A stretch of 44,561 nucleotides of DNA from Melioribacteraceae bacterium (GCA_026983755.1 JALSTL010000123.1:1-44561); one strand, 5' to 3'; numbered from the stretch's first letter, positions 35,219 to 44,478 are shown. Program-made: numbers and translations. Notes: generated from the letters alone by a model not told the origin.

Positions 35219-35929
35219 ATGAAAAAAATATTCTTTTTATTTTCAATTTTATTAACTACAGGTATTTTTGCACAAAAAACATTCCCCGAAATTATTTCTT
35301 CCGAACGAACTTTTAATCTTAAAAATATTAAGCAAAACAAAATAATAAAACATGATTTTTTTATTAAAAACATAGGAACTGCCGTTTTAAAAATTAAAGA
35401 CGTAAAAACTTCTTGCGAATGTACCGCAGTTCAACCTCTTAAAAAAATAATAGAACCGGGAGATTCCGTAAAAATTACCGCTGAATTTAATACTATAAAT
35501 AAGATAGGTTTTCAAAGACATCATGTTTATATTTTTAGTAACGACCCGAAAAATCCGGAATACAGATTAACATTAACCGGCAACGTAATTTTATCAAAAG
35601 AAGAGGAACAAAATTTGCCAAAAATAAAATTACCTTATTCTGTTTATGATTTTGGAAATGTTAAACAAGGTAAGATTTTAAAACATTTTATTGAAATTAA
35701 AAATGTTGGAAAAGAAACATTAAAAATCAAAAAGATAAAAACAGGTTGTAAATTTTTAAAACTTAAATTAAAAAAGAAAAAATTAAAATATAATAAAACG
35801 TCAAAGCTTAAATTAAAATTAAACACAAAAAATTTAAGCGGAAAACAATCCTGCATTGTAACAATAAAATCCAACGACCCGAGAACTCGCGTTGCTATAA
35901 TTACAATTACGGCAAACGTAATAAAATAG
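35219..35929 (+). CDS. Exported protein with two DUF1573 domains
   Basis: A 236-residue protein with a signal peptide (1-18, cleavage after FAQ or near it) and two immunoglobulin-like DUF1573 domains. The first (about 28-120) has FFIKNIGTAVLKIKDVKTSC and SCECTAVQP; the second (about 140-235) has FIEIKNVGKETLKIKKIKTGC but lacks the C-x-C pair. Both end with the strand motif IFSNDPKNPE or IKSNDPRTRV. The family is abundant in Bacteroidota periplasm and surface proteins; its function is unknown. The second domain is unusually lysine-rich. It is co-transcribed with the Nudix gene. Confidence 0.87.
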   Translation: MKKIFFLFSILLTTGIFAQKTFPEIISSERTFNLKNIKQNKIIKHDFFIKNIGTAVLKIKDVKTSCECTAVQPLKKIIEPGDSVKITAEFNTINKIGFQRHHVYIFSNDPKNPEYRLTLTGNVILSKEEEQNLPKIKLPYSVYDFGNVKQGKILKHFIEIKNVGKETLKIKKIKTGCKFLKLKLKKKKLKYNKTSKLKLKLNTKNLSGKQSCIVTIKSNDPRTRVAIITITANVIK

Positions 35930-35963
35930 GGCAACAAACAAATATAAAATTTACCGATTTTAC

Positions 35964-37253
35964 TTAAGTTATATTTTTAAGTAATTTCAAATATTCCAAA
36001 TTAACGGTTATTTTATTGGAATTATCGGTATTGTGCAAAGGAAAATTTTGCGGTTTTAATTTTGATAACAAATCATTCAAAGCGTTAAAGATATTTTGAT
36101 TAGGAAATTCATAGTCTCGTAAATGATGAATAAGTTTTAAGGTTTTAAAACCATCCATCCATAATTTTTTTTGCTTTATTAATTGTTTATTTGTTTTACC
36201 GTTTTCCAGAATTTTATTCCAAGTGGTTTCAAATTTATTTTGAATTAAAAAATTATATAATCCTTTGTTAATTAGTTTTGCTTCGGTCAAATATTTTTCG
36301 GAAGTTAAATTTTCCTTTTGAAAAACATCCAACCAATTTTTTAATACGTAGAAAGATTTAGCAGAGTATATGTAATAATTATTTGGATTTTTAATAATTA
36401 AACTTTTTATTTTTTGACCCGTACCGAACGGAACTCTGCTTGAAATTCTTGATGAAGGATATACCGTAGCATTTTTTATTCTTTTTATATTAACGGTTTT
36501 AGCAAGCTTTTGTAAAAAATAAAAGTCTTCTCCGGCTTTGCGCTTATTCATTCCGCCTATTTTTATATAACTTTCGTAATCACAAACTATTGTGGAACCT
36601 ATTGTATAAAAAGCATAAGGAGATTTTGCGTAGGTTAAACCAAGCATATAATAGCGTAAAAATATTTCGTAATTAATAATTGCAATTTTTTGCTTCGGAT
36701 TATCGGGTAGTTTATGTTCGAAATTTACAATTGCGGCAGAAATATTTTTCGTATTGAATTCCGTTATAACGGTTTTCAAATAATTTTCGGAAACAGTACA
36801 ATCGGCATCTAGGGAAATTAATATTTTTTTTTCTTTATTGGAATAATTGAATTTTTTTAAGGCTAAATCCATTCCAATTTTTCTGGCATATCCAACACCG
36901 CCGTTTTTTTCCGGAAGTTCTTTATTTTCGGTAGCCGCATCAATTATTCCGATATGCGGTAGCGTTCCGGTTGAAGTATAATTTTTTAAAAATCGAATTG
37001 ACTTTAGATTATCGTTTTTTATATGTGAACCCTCATATTTTAAATTGTTTATTACAAAAACCAATAATGTATTTTGTAAGTAGCGAGGTTCATTTTTCTT
37101 TATTGATATTAATAATTTTTTAATGTTTTCAAATTCTTGAATTGCAGGTATTACAATTATGTTATTAAAAAGTTTATCCGTATTACATTCAAGTTTCCAA
37201 TTGTAAAAATTTTGCTTGGATAAATATTTTTTTACAGCTTGCGGTAAATACAT
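35964..37253 (-). CDS. Family 2 glycosyltransferase
   Basis: A 429-residue protein with a GT-A domain (about 28-290): nucleotide-sugar strand IIVIPAIQEFENI, GVGYARKIGMDLAL (about 119-132), the metal-binding D149-A-D-C motif, and AGEDFYFLQKL (acceptor region). The last 140 residues are helical and not recognised. There is no membrane span, so it may act on a soluble or membrane-bound acceptor in the cytosol. It is the last of three minus-strand genes after the histidine kinase and miaA, 14 bases beyond miaA. Sugar and acceptor are unknown. Confidence 0.85.
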   Translation of the reverse strand: MYLPQAVKKYLSKQNFYNWKLECNTDKLFNNIIVIPAIQEFENIKKLLISIKKNEPRYLQNTLLVFVINNLKYEGSHIKNDNLKSIRFLKNYTSTGTLPHIGIIDAATENKELPEKNGGVGYARKIGMDLALKKFNYSNKEKKILISLDADCTVSENYLKTVITEFNTKNISAAIVNFEHKLPDNPKQKIAIINYEIFLRYYMLGLTYAKSPYAFYTIGSTIVCDYESYIKIGGMNKRKAGEDFYFLQKLAKTVNIKRIKNATVYPSSRISSRVPFGTGQKIKSLIIKNPNNYYIYSAKSFYVLKNWLDVFQKENLTSEKYLTEAKLINKGLYNFLIQNKFETTWNKILENGKTNKQLIKQKKLWMDGFKTLKLIHHLRDYEFPNQNIFNALNDLLSKLKPQNFPLHNTDNSNKITVNLEYLKLLKNIT

Positions 37254-37267
37254 AAATTTTAAATAAT

Positions 37268-38176
37268 TTAATATTTAAGAAACGATTTTATTAAATATTC
37301 GGCTTTGTTTATTTCATTGTTTTTAATCCAATTTATTTTTATCCCTTCTCTTTCCATTTTTCTAAACCAAGTCATTTGGCGTTTCGAAAAATTTATTATT
37401 GCGCTAGTTAATTTTTGATACATATCGTTGTAGTTAATCTCTTTTTGTAAATATAAACTTATAAATTTATATTCCAGACCGAAAAATTTGAGTTTTTCGT
37501 GCGTTATACCTTGTGCCAAAAGTGTTTCAACTTCTTTAATCATTCCTTCTTTTAATCTTATTTTTAATCTTTCTTTTATTTTCTTTTTTATTATTTCTCT
37601 GTTATCGGTAATTCCAATAACCAAGTAATTAATTTCCAAATGTTTATTTTTATAATTTTTTGATTCCGCAACTAAAATTGCTTTAATTATTCTTTCTCTT
37701 TCAATTAAATCTGTAGTGTTATGTTGTGTGGGTTTTAGTTTAAGCAAAATATTTTTTAATTCCGCATTCGAAAGTGATTGTAAAAAATCAGCTCTTTCGG
37801 AATAAAAATTTACCGGAGAAATTTTGTATTGTTGCAGAACGGAATTTAAGTAAAGAGCCGAACCGCCTACAAGAAAAGGAACTTTGCCTTTCTTTGTTAT
37901 TTTGTTAAATGCTTTGTTAAAATATTTTTGAAATAGGAAAAGATTGAATTCTTTTTTCGGAGAGATAATATCAATTAAGTGGACGGGTATTTTTTTATTA
38001 TTAACAAAATAATCTTTATAATCTTTCCCTGTACCGATATCCATTCCTTTATAAACTTGACGAGAATCGGCAGAGATAATTTCTCCGTTAAAACGGAAAG
38101 CCAATTCTGCAGCAAGTTTCGTTTTACCTACTGCAGTTGGGCCTAAAATTGTAATAAGTTTGTTTTCTAAATTCAC
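37268..38176 (-). CDS. miaA: tRNA dimethylallyltransferase
   Basis: A 302-residue enzyme that transfers a dimethylallyl group to A37 of tRNAs reading codons beginning with U. The P-loop GPTAVGKT (11-18), the strand IISADSRQVYKGMDIGTGK (33-51), the VHLIDI segment and the C-terminal RQMTWFRKM motif are all present. The length is normal. It lies 9 bases after the histidine kinase and 14 before the glycosyltransferase, in one direction, so the three are likely co-transcribed. Confidence 0.96.
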   Translation of the reverse strand: MNLENKLITILGPTAVGKTKLAAELAFRFNGEIISADSRQVYKGMDIGTGKDYKDYFVNNKKIPVHLIDIISPKKEFNLFLFQKYFNKAFNKITKKGKVPFLVGGSALYLNSVLQQYKISPVNFYSERADFLQSLSNAELKNILLKLKPTQHNTTDLIERERIIKAILVAESKNYKNKHLEINYLVIGITDNREIIKKKIKERLKIRLKEGMIKEVETLLAQGITHEKLKFFGLEYKFISLYLQKEINYNDMYQKLTSAIINFSKRQMTWFRKMEREGIKINWIKNNEINKAEYLIKSFLKY

Positions 38177-38185
38177 ATAGTAAAT

Positions 38186-40051
38186 TTAGTGAATAGGAAG
38201 CTTAATAATTACTATTGTTCCTTTATTTTTTTCGCTTTTTATTTCTATTGTTCCTTCGTGGTCTTCAATTATTTTTTTAGCAATTGATAAACCTAGTCCG
38301 GAATTTTTTACTTTGTTTTTTGTCCAAAAAGGTTCAAAAACTTTGTTTAAGTCATCTTTGGCAATTCCAATTCCATTATCATCAAAGCTTATATTAATTT
38401 TATCATCCACAACATTGGTCGAAATGGAAATTACTCCGCCGTCTTTATATGCTTCGCAAGCATTTTTAACAATATTGTAATAAGCTTGATAAAATTCTTT
38501 CAAGTCTATAAATACATTAACGTCTTCATCAAGGTTGTATTCTATTTTGCAATTGTGTAAAGATAATAGTTGGTTTATTTCGGCAGCATAGTTATGTAAG
38601 GTATTATTAAGACTAACATTTTGTCTTCTTAAAATAATTGTACCTTCGGTATATTCGGAAGTTGTTGAAACTCTATTGGCAACGTAATTAAGTTTTTCGA
38701 CAAGCATATCAACAATTTGTTTGATTTCAAAAGGTAATTCTTTGTTTGCCAAATGCTCAACATATCTTTTACTTGTTAGAATCGGTTTTTTTATATCGTG
38801 AGCTAAAAAGTTACCCATTTTATCAAGCGACATTGATCTTTCGGCTTTCAACAAGCGTTCAACAAGAGAAGAGTTTTCTAAAACGGCGGCAATGTTAAGT
38901 GAAATTGCATCGAGATATTTTTCTTCTTCAAAAGTAAATTTTCCTTTGATGCTGTTTAGTAATTGCAATACTGCAATAATTTCATTTTGTTTGTTTCTAA
39001 TAGGAAAACAAAGCATGTTTTTTGTATCGTAACCGGTAATTTCATCAAATTTTGCTTGGAAGCGTTCGTCGTTTTTTACATCTTCGATATTAAGTGTTCC
39101 ACCGTTTTGGGCAACCCAGCCGGCAATTCCTTCTCCAATTTTTAATCTTATTTCATTTATTTCGTCGGCAATTAATACTTTAGACCAAATTTCGTTTGAA
39201 TTTTTATCTACGATATATAATGTTCCTCTATCTGCATTAGTTAAATTAATAGCAACATTAACAATGTTTTTTAAAACATCATCCGTTTTAATATTGGAAT
39301 TTAGTAATTGCAGAGATTTTATTATTAAATCGAATTGTTCTTTATTCATAAAAAATTCTTTTTCATTAATTTTTTCAATTACTTTAGCATCGTTAATTTT
39401 CTTTTCTTCTTGTATAAATTCTTTAATACTTATTTCATCAACTTCTTCTTTTAACGTTTCTTCCAATTCAAAGTCCTCCAATTCGTTGTTATCAAATTCC
39501 GTTATATTGTTGATTATGGTTTCTTCTTGTTGTTCTATAGAATTTATAATTTCATCTATATCGTTATCCCAAATTGCATCTTCATAATATGTATCGTCTA
39601 TTTCAAAATCATCAAGTGTATCATCGGAATAATCAAATTTATTCGATTTTTTTTGTTTTTTATTAAATTGTTTTAAGTTTTCTTCAATTGTTTTATCTTG
39701 TTGAATTAAAAAATCGATTTCTTCTTTGGTTAATTCGATCAGATAAGAATCCAATAACGAAACCGTTGTTGTATATCTATCTATATTATCAAATAATTCG
39801 TCGGCTCCAAAAAAATCGTTATCGTGATAAATAACGGAATCGGTTTTCCCTTTTTCTTTTTTATTGAGTAAATTGATTGCACCGTTTACCAAAAGAAAAA
39901 TAGAATTGGCTTTTTCTCCTTCTTTGTATAAAATATCTCCACCTTTAACCGTATGAAGTTTTCCTTCTATTTTATCAAAATTAATTTTGGAAACATCAAC
40001 CTTATTTAAAAGTTTACTTTTTTTAATTGCAGAAATAGCTTGTTGATCCAT
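38186..40051 (-). CDS. Hybrid-input histidine kinase: cNMP-binding, GAF, HisKA, HATPase
   Basis: A 621-residue soluble sensor kinase. A cyclic-nucleotide-binding-like beta barrel (about 12-118) is followed by a very acidic linker (about 140-235, many Asp, Glu and Asn), a GAF domain (about 245-395, with GEGIAGWVAQNGG and MLCFPIRNKQNEIIAVLQLLN ends), HisKA with His418 (FLAHDIKKP) and HATPase_c with NACEAYKDGG, DNGIGI and GLGLSIAKK. No receiver domain is attached. It may read a small ligand through two domains. On the minus strand a TTGACA/TAAATT promoter lies upstream, with a dyad over the -35. The ECF sigma gene is divergent from it. Confidence 0.93.
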   Translation of the reverse strand: MDQQAISAIKKSKLLNKVDVSKINFDKIEGKLHTVKGGDILYKEGEKANSIFLLVNGAINLLNKKEKGKTDSVIYHDNDFFGADELFDNIDRYTTTVSLLDSYLIELTKEEIDFLIQQDKTIEENLKQFNKKQKKSNKFDYSDDTLDDFEIDDTYYEDAIWDNDIDEIINSIEQQEETIINNITEFDNNELEDFELEETLKEEVDEISIKEFIQEEKKINDAKVIEKINEKEFFMNKEQFDLIIKSLQLLNSNIKTDDVLKNIVNVAINLTNADRGTLYIVDKNSNEIWSKVLIADEINEIRLKIGEGIAGWVAQNGGTLNIEDVKNDERFQAKFDEITGYDTKNMLCFPIRNKQNEIIAVLQLLNSIKGKFTFEEEKYLDAISLNIAAVLENSSLVERLLKAERSMSLDKMGNFLAHDIKKPILTSKRYVEHLANKELPFEIKQIVDMLVEKLNYVANRVSTTSEYTEGTIILRRQNVSLNNTLHNYAAEINQLLSLHNCKIEYNLDEDVNVFIDLKEFYQAYYNIVKNACEAYKDGGVISISTNVVDDKINISFDDNGIGIAKDDLNKVFEPFWTKNKVKNSGLGLSIAKKIIEDHEGTIEIKSEKNKGTIVIIKLPIH

Positions 40052-40086
40052 TGTTTTAACCTTATATTTTTAATTCATTTACAGGA

Positions 40087-40120
40087 AATTTAATGAATAA
40101 TAATGTGCTGTCAAGCACTT
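40087..40120 (-). promoter_or_regulatory. Candidate promoter of the cNMP/GAF kinase with a dyad over the -35 box
   Basis: On the minus strand TTGACA (40114-40109), 16 bases, TAAATT (40092-40087); the ATG follows 36 bases on. The -35 is overlapped by GTGCT-TGAC-AGCAC (40118-40105). The word AAGTGCTT occurs here on the minus strand (40120-40113) and again on the plus strand at 40217-40224, toward the ECF sigma gene. Confidence 0.42.
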
Positions 40121-40298
40121 TTTGATTTTCAATTGTTTCTTACTGAAACAATATTTTTTATGAATGAAGTATTTTTAAATAAGATTTAAAATTCCCGCTC
40201 TCTTTTTTGGGTTTGGAAGTGCTTTATATTAAATTGTGGTTTCTAAAATTTATCTTATGTTAATTTTTTCTGTACTCTTTTAGTGTTGAATCTTTTTA

Positions 40299-40880
40299 AT
40301 GAATAAAACATCAAATAAAAAAACGGATGAAAAATTAATTTCCGAAGCAATAAACGGCAATAAAAATTCTTTGGCAGAAATTGTTATTAGGTATGAACAA
40401 ACCGTTTACAATTTTGCTTTTAAGATTTGCAGGGATAAAGAAAAAGCCGAACATGCCATGCAGGAAACATTTTTAAGTATGGTAAAATCTCTTAAACAAT
40501 TTTCCGGTAAATCAAAATTATCAACTTGGCTTTATACAATTGTTAGTAATCATTGCCTTATGCTGATTCGTTCCAAAAAAAAATATGATTATGCTGTTTT
40601 GGAAAGTGACGAAGATTTAATTGATAACAAAGTAATAACGGACTGGAAATACAGTCCCGAAAAAATTGCCGAAAATAACGAGCTAAAAAAAATACTGGAT
40701 AATGCAATAGAAAAATTACCACACGATTACAAAGTGGTTTTTCTTCTAAGAGATATTGAAGGTTTATCTACAAAGGAAACAAGTAAAATTGTTAATCTTT
40801 CGGTTCCGGCAATTAAATCCAGATTGCACAGAGCCAGAGCTTTTTTAAGAAACGAATTGGATAAAACCTTACATTTATGA
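40299..40880 (+). CDS. ECF-type RNA polymerase sigma factor
   Basis: A 193-residue sigma-70 family protein with regions 2 (about 25-95; AMQETFLSMVKSLKQF and KLSTWLYTIVSNHCL) and 4 (about 130-185; LPHDYKVVFLLRDIEGLSTKE then VPAIKSRLHRARAFLRNEL), joined by a linker of about 35 residues. There are no regions 1 or 3, so it is an extracytoplasmic-function sigma factor. A small cysteine/histidine protein follows at 19 bases, probably its anti-sigma factor. The gene is divergent from the cNMP/GAF kinase. Confidence 0.94.
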   Translation: MNKTSNKKTDEKLISEAINGNKNSLAEIVIRYEQTVYNFAFKICRDKEKAEHAMQETFLSMVKSLKQFSGKSKLSTWLYTIVSNHCLMLIRSKKKYDYAVLESDEDLIDNKVITDWKYSPEKIAENNELKKILDNAIEKLPHDYKVVFLLRDIEGLSTKETSKIVNLSVPAIKSRLHRARAFLRNELDKTLHL

Positions 40881-40899
40881 AACTAAATAAAACTTTCGG

Positions 40900-41148
40900 A
40901 TGAAAAAACTTGAAACTACATGTAAAATAGTTATGAATCACATTTGCGATAGTTTGGGCGAAGATTTGGATTCTCCTAAATGTGTGGACATAAAAACGCA
41001 TTTGGAAAGTTGTCCTTCCTGTCAAAAATTTTTTAATACTCTTAATTCCACTATTGAATTTTATAAAAAGTATAATGTAAAACTTGACAAAAAAGGTCAT
41101 AAAGAATTGCTTACTTTATTGGGATTAAATGAAAATGCCGAAAAATGA
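40900..41148 (+). CDS. Soluble zinc-finger anti-sigma factor candidate
   Basis: An 82-residue protein with C28-x5-H34-x3-C38-x2-C41 (THLESCPSC), the H-x3-C-x2-C core of zinc-binding anti-sigma (zf-HC2/ZAS) domains, plus a short helical tail. It has no membrane span, so release would be by a cytosolic signal such as oxidation of the zinc site, as known for RsrA/ChrR-type proteins. It follows the ECF sigma gene by 19 bases and overlaps the OsmC gene by 20 bases. The call rests on motif plus position. Confidence 0.8.
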   Translation: MKKLETTCKIVMNHICDSLGEDLDSPKCVDIKTHLESCPSCQKFFNTLNSTIEFYKKYNVKLDKKGHKELLTLLGLNENAEK

Positions 41149-41572
41149 ATTTTATTTTAATACGAAAGTTAAATGGAATAATAATTTTAACGGAACACTT
41201 GTTGAAAAAAACCTGCCGGATATTGAAATTGCCGCTCCGCAATTATTTTCCAATAACATTACGAAATTATGGACTCCGGAACACTTATTTGTTGCTTCGG
41301 TTAATATTTGTTTAATGACAACTTTTCTTGCTATTGCAAAAAACTCCAAATTAAATTTTAACGGCTATTCTTCGGATGCTCGCGGAAAATTGGAAAAACA
41401 AGATAATAAGTTTATGTTTACGGAAATAGAATTATATCCGGAAATAACCGTTGATTTGGAAAAAGATATTGAAAGAACGGAACGTATTTTAAATAAAGCA
41501 AAACAACATTGTTTGGTTTCCAATTCTATAAAATCCAAAGTAGTTGTAATGCCCAAAATCAAAATCGGTTAA
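41129..41572 (+). CDS. OsmC/Ohr-family protein
   Basis: A 147-residue protein (145 if translation starts at the ATG at 41135). It has the two reactive cysteines of the OsmC/Ohr family, C61 in SVNICLMTTFLA and C128 in KQHCLVSNS, with WTPEHLFVAS before the first. Family members reduce organic hydroperoxides. The overlap with the anti-sigma candidate suggests translational coupling, so the sigma/anti-sigma pair may govern a peroxide response. The gene converges on the sulfotransferase gene with only 6 bases between the stops. Confidence 0.88.
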   Translation: MKMPKNEFYFNTKVKWNNNFNGTLVEKNLPDIEIAAPQLFSNNITKLWTPEHLFVASVNICLMTTFLAIAKNSKLNFNGYSSDARGKLEKQDNKFMFTEIELYPEITVDLEKDIERTERILNKAKQHCLVSNSIKSKVVVMPKIKIG

Positions 41573-41578
41573 AAAAAT

Positions 41579-42514
41579 TTACCAAAAAGATTCATCATAA
41601 AATTTTGAACTTATTGCCGATGTTCCATTATATATTTTCTGTATTTCTTTTTCGGTCAAATGTTTTTTCCATAACCGAATTACCGCTTTACTATTTCTGA
41701 TAAAATCAAATTGCTTCCCCTTTTTCGCCTCAGCTTTGTTATTGTTTGAAGTATAAGATTTAATTTTACTATTGATTTTCTCGGAATAGTTTAATCCCAA
41801 AGCTCGATAGAGTTTCTTGAAATATTTTTCAGAATTGATGGATAAATCTTCATGTCTGTAAAAATGCCAATCCGGATGTTCTTTTTGGAATTTCAGAATT
41901 AATTTATTTTGAATATTCCATAACAAAATTTGACTTTCTATTCCAAAGGGAATAAATTTTTCCTTAGCAAATTTTCTTATCGGAATTTCATATTCTTTTA
42001 AATAATCTTCCATTAACTCATCTTGATTAGCAAACCATGCAAAATTAAAACCCCATTTCATTCTTTTCATACTGTAAATATATGCTGCCGGATGTCTTAT
42101 CAAAACAATTACATTAATATTATAAGTTTTTGCTAACCATTCTGCCGACATAAAAGCAGTTGGGTCTTTGATAAGAGAAACTTTTCCTTTTTTAAGATTA
42201 GAATTTGTATTAAAATAACGCCAAATGTTATATGGAAAAGCTTTTATTTTTTTAGTCCTTTTTAACAAATCAAATAAGTCTTTCTTCGTAAAAGATAAAC
42301 CTAAAATCGGTTTTAAGTTCTCAATATATTTTTCTTCATTATTATCGTTTAAGTATAAAAATTGACTGTCTAAATCTAAATAATTTAATTCCTCTCTTAA
42401 AATATTAAATGGTTCGGGTATTACAAAAAACTGTTTTGATAGAGCAAGCATTCTACCTGTCCAAGTTGTTCCCGACCTTTGTAATCCCGTAATTAAAGTT
42501 GGCTTTACTTTCAT
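41579..42514 (-). CDS. Sulfotransferase-family protein
   Basis: A 311-residue cytosolic enzyme. The PAPS 5'-phosphosulfate loop is GLQRSGTTWTGRML (10-23) and the 3'-phosphate site is VLIRHPAAYIYSMKR (137-151). Between them is the usual helical acceptor-binding region. This is the bacterial sulfotransferase_1/3 type; the acceptor could be a carbohydrate, lipid or small molecule and cannot be read from the sequence. It follows the AhpD-like gene by 11 bases in the same direction. Confidence 0.87.
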   Translation of the reverse strand: MKVKPTLITGLQRSGTTWTGRMLALSKQFFVIPEPFNILREELNYLDLDSQFLYLNDNNEEKYIENLKPILGLSFTKKDLFDLLKRTKKIKAFPYNIWRYFNTNSNLKKGKVSLIKDPTAFMSAEWLAKTYNINVIVLIRHPAAYIYSMKRMKWGFNFAWFANQDELMEDYLKEYEIPIRKFAKEKFIPFGIESQILLWNIQNKLILKFQKEHPDWHFYRHEDLSINSEKYFKKLYRALGLNYSEKINSKIKSYTSNNNKAEAKKGKQFDFIRNSKAVIRLWKKHLTEKEIQKIYNGTSAISSKFYDESFW

Positions 42515-42525
42515 AATTTTTGTTA

Positions 42526-43083
42526 TTAATACTTATAACCTTTTACTTCATCTTTCGAAAATTCAACACCCAAACCGGTAGCTATTCTATTTACAAAATT
42601 AAAATAACTAATTACCGAATTTAAGTTTAATATATCTTCATCTGTTAAATTATGAATACGCAAATTTTGGATATCATATTCGTTAACCAAAGATGGTGTT
42701 AAAGTTAATTTTTCCGCATAATTCAATATTGCATGAACTCTAATTGAAAAATCCAACGATTTATAATCACTAATTAACGCACTTATTTTTTCGTCATCTT
42801 TCCAATAATAATTTAATGCTTCCGCATGATGATTAATACAATAAGCACAATTATTTAAAGCGGATACGACCACAGCAACCAACTCTTTTTCTTCCCTGTT
42901 CAAACCGGATTTATTAAACATAATTGACAGATATAAATTCAAATGATTTTGCATAGTAACAGGATCCAAACTGTGAACCTTCATTATATTGGCCAATTTA
43001 CCCCGCTTCTCTGAAATTTTATTATATACTTTTTGTAACTTACCTTTAGCTTCGTCTTCATTTATTTGTTTTATCCATGCCAT
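42526..43083 (-). CDS. AhpD-like (carboxymuconolactone decarboxylase family) peroxidase-related protein
   Basis: A 185-residue protein with the AhpD catalytic signature: E66 in REEKELVAV and C79-A-Y-C82-x3-H86 (NNCAYCINHH). It belongs to the peroxidase-related group (TIGR01926-like) of about 180 residues. AhpD-type proteins are disulfide reductases in peroxide defence. The start follows an AAGGAG-like site. It is the first gene of a two-gene unit with the sulfotransferase. A peroxide role is plausible given the OsmC gene nearby on the other strand. Confidence 0.88.
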   Translation of the reverse strand: MAWIKQINEDEAKGKLQKVYNKISEKRGKLANIMKVHSLDPVTMQNHLNLYLSIMFNKSGLNREEKELVAVVVSALNNCAYCINHHAEALNYYWKDDEKISALISDYKSLDFSIRVHAILNYAEKLTLTPSLVNEYDIQNLRIHNLTDEDILNLNSVISYFNFVNRIATGLGVEFSKDEVKGYKY

Positions 43084-43221
43084 GGTATTCTCCTTATAAC
43101 AAATTAAAAGTATTTTTTTAATATTGTACTTAATATATTTAACAATTGTTTTTTATGGTTTTTAAATATACTAAAACGGTTACAAACTCTTTCCGCTTTT
43201 AAAATTACGGAATATACCAAA

Positions 43222-44478
43222 ATGAAAAATTTATTTTATAATGAATTTGATATTAAGAGACTTCACGAAAGTCCGCGTGATGATTACAGAACACATTTTC
43301 AAATAGATAGAGACAGAATAATTTATTCATCGGAATTCAGAAGACTTCAAGGTAAAACACAAGTTTTTTTACCTGGTAAATTTGATTATTACCGAACAAG
43401 ACTAACTCATTCAATTGAAGTTGCACAAATTGGAAGATCAATTTGTTCTTATTTGAAAAACAGCAACAAAAATTTTTTTTCGGATGAATATTATATTGAT
43501 CAAGATTTGGTAGAATCCGCCTCTTTAGCGCACGATTTAGGACATCCGCCTTTCGGACATGCCGGTGAACGAACATTAAATAAACTAATGATTCCTTACG
43601 GCGGATTTGAAGGAAATGCTCAAACATTAAGATTAATTACTGAAACATTCTATACTAATGAAAAAAACAAAAGAGGATTAAACCCTACAAGAGCTTTTGT
43701 TGATTCAATATTAAAATATAAAACTTTATTCAAACAACTAAACAAACCCGAAAATCATTTTATTTATAATACTCAAAACATTTATATTAATTTTGTTTTT
43801 GACAATAAACTAAAAGAACAAAACATTTTACCGGGTAAAAAACTTAATGCCGTTAAAAGTATAGAATGCCAAATTATGGACTGGGCAGATGATACCGCCT
43901 ATGCAATTAATGATTTGGTCGATAGCATTTCCGGTAATTTTATAACTATTCATAAATTGTTAAATTGGAAAGAAGAAAATTTTAAGAACTTATCCGACAT
44001 ACAAAAAGAAACATTGAATAATATTATTGCTTGGATAACAAAAGGAAATTACAAAGCAAAATTCGGAACTGAAATAGGTAATTTTATTTTAGCTACCGGC
44101 ATTGCCGAAAACAATTCTTTTATGAATTCTTTTACCAATAGGTATAAATATAAACTTATTATAAAACCGGATTATATCGAAAAAGTTAAATTATACAAAA
44201 AACTTTCTGTCGATTTGGTTTTTAATACTTCCGAAATTCATCAAGTGGAATTTAAAGGAGATAAAATGCTGAAAAAAATATTTGAAATACTTGAAAAAAA
44301 TTATATTAAAAATTTAGATAATTATGTTCTATTGCCTCGGTTTACCGATAATTTAATTAGAAAAGAAAGCAATCCGCAAAACAGAGCCAGACTTGTTTGC
44401 GATTATATTTCCGGTATGACAGATTCTTTTGCAATGAGAACTTACAAAAGATTATTTGATTCCGACTATAAAAATTGA
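43222..44478 (+). CDS. dgt: dGTP triphosphohydrolase-like HD enzyme
   Basis: A 418-residue HD-domain phosphohydrolase that splits dNTPs to nucleoside and triphosphate. The N-terminal block RDDYRTHFQIDRDRIIYS and SSEFRRLQGKTQVF is typical of dGTPase; metal ligands are H63 (RLTHSIEV), H104-D105 with H108 (LAHDLGHPPFGHAGE), and a later Asp in DWADDTAYA. It lacks the regulatory tail seen in some larger members. The gene stands alone, divergent from the AhpD-like gene. Confidence 0.94.
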   Translation: MKNLFYNEFDIKRLHESPRDDYRTHFQIDRDRIIYSSEFRRLQGKTQVFLPGKFDYYRTRLTHSIEVAQIGRSICSYLKNSNKNFFSDEYYIDQDLVESASLAHDLGHPPFGHAGERTLNKLMIPYGGFEGNAQTLRLITETFYTNEKNKRGLNPTRAFVDSILKYKTLFKQLNKPENHFIYNTQNIYINFVFDNKLKEQNILPGKKLNAVKSIECQIMDWADDTAYAINDLVDSISGNFITIHKLLNWKEENFKNLSDIQKETLNNIIAWITKGNYKAKFGTEIGNFILATGIAENNSFMNSFTNRYKYKLIIKPDYIEKVKLYKKLSVDLVFNTSEIHQVEFKGDKMLKKIFEILEKNYIKNLDNYVLLPRFTDNLIRKESNPQNRARLVCDYISGMTDSFAMRTYKRLFDSDYKN

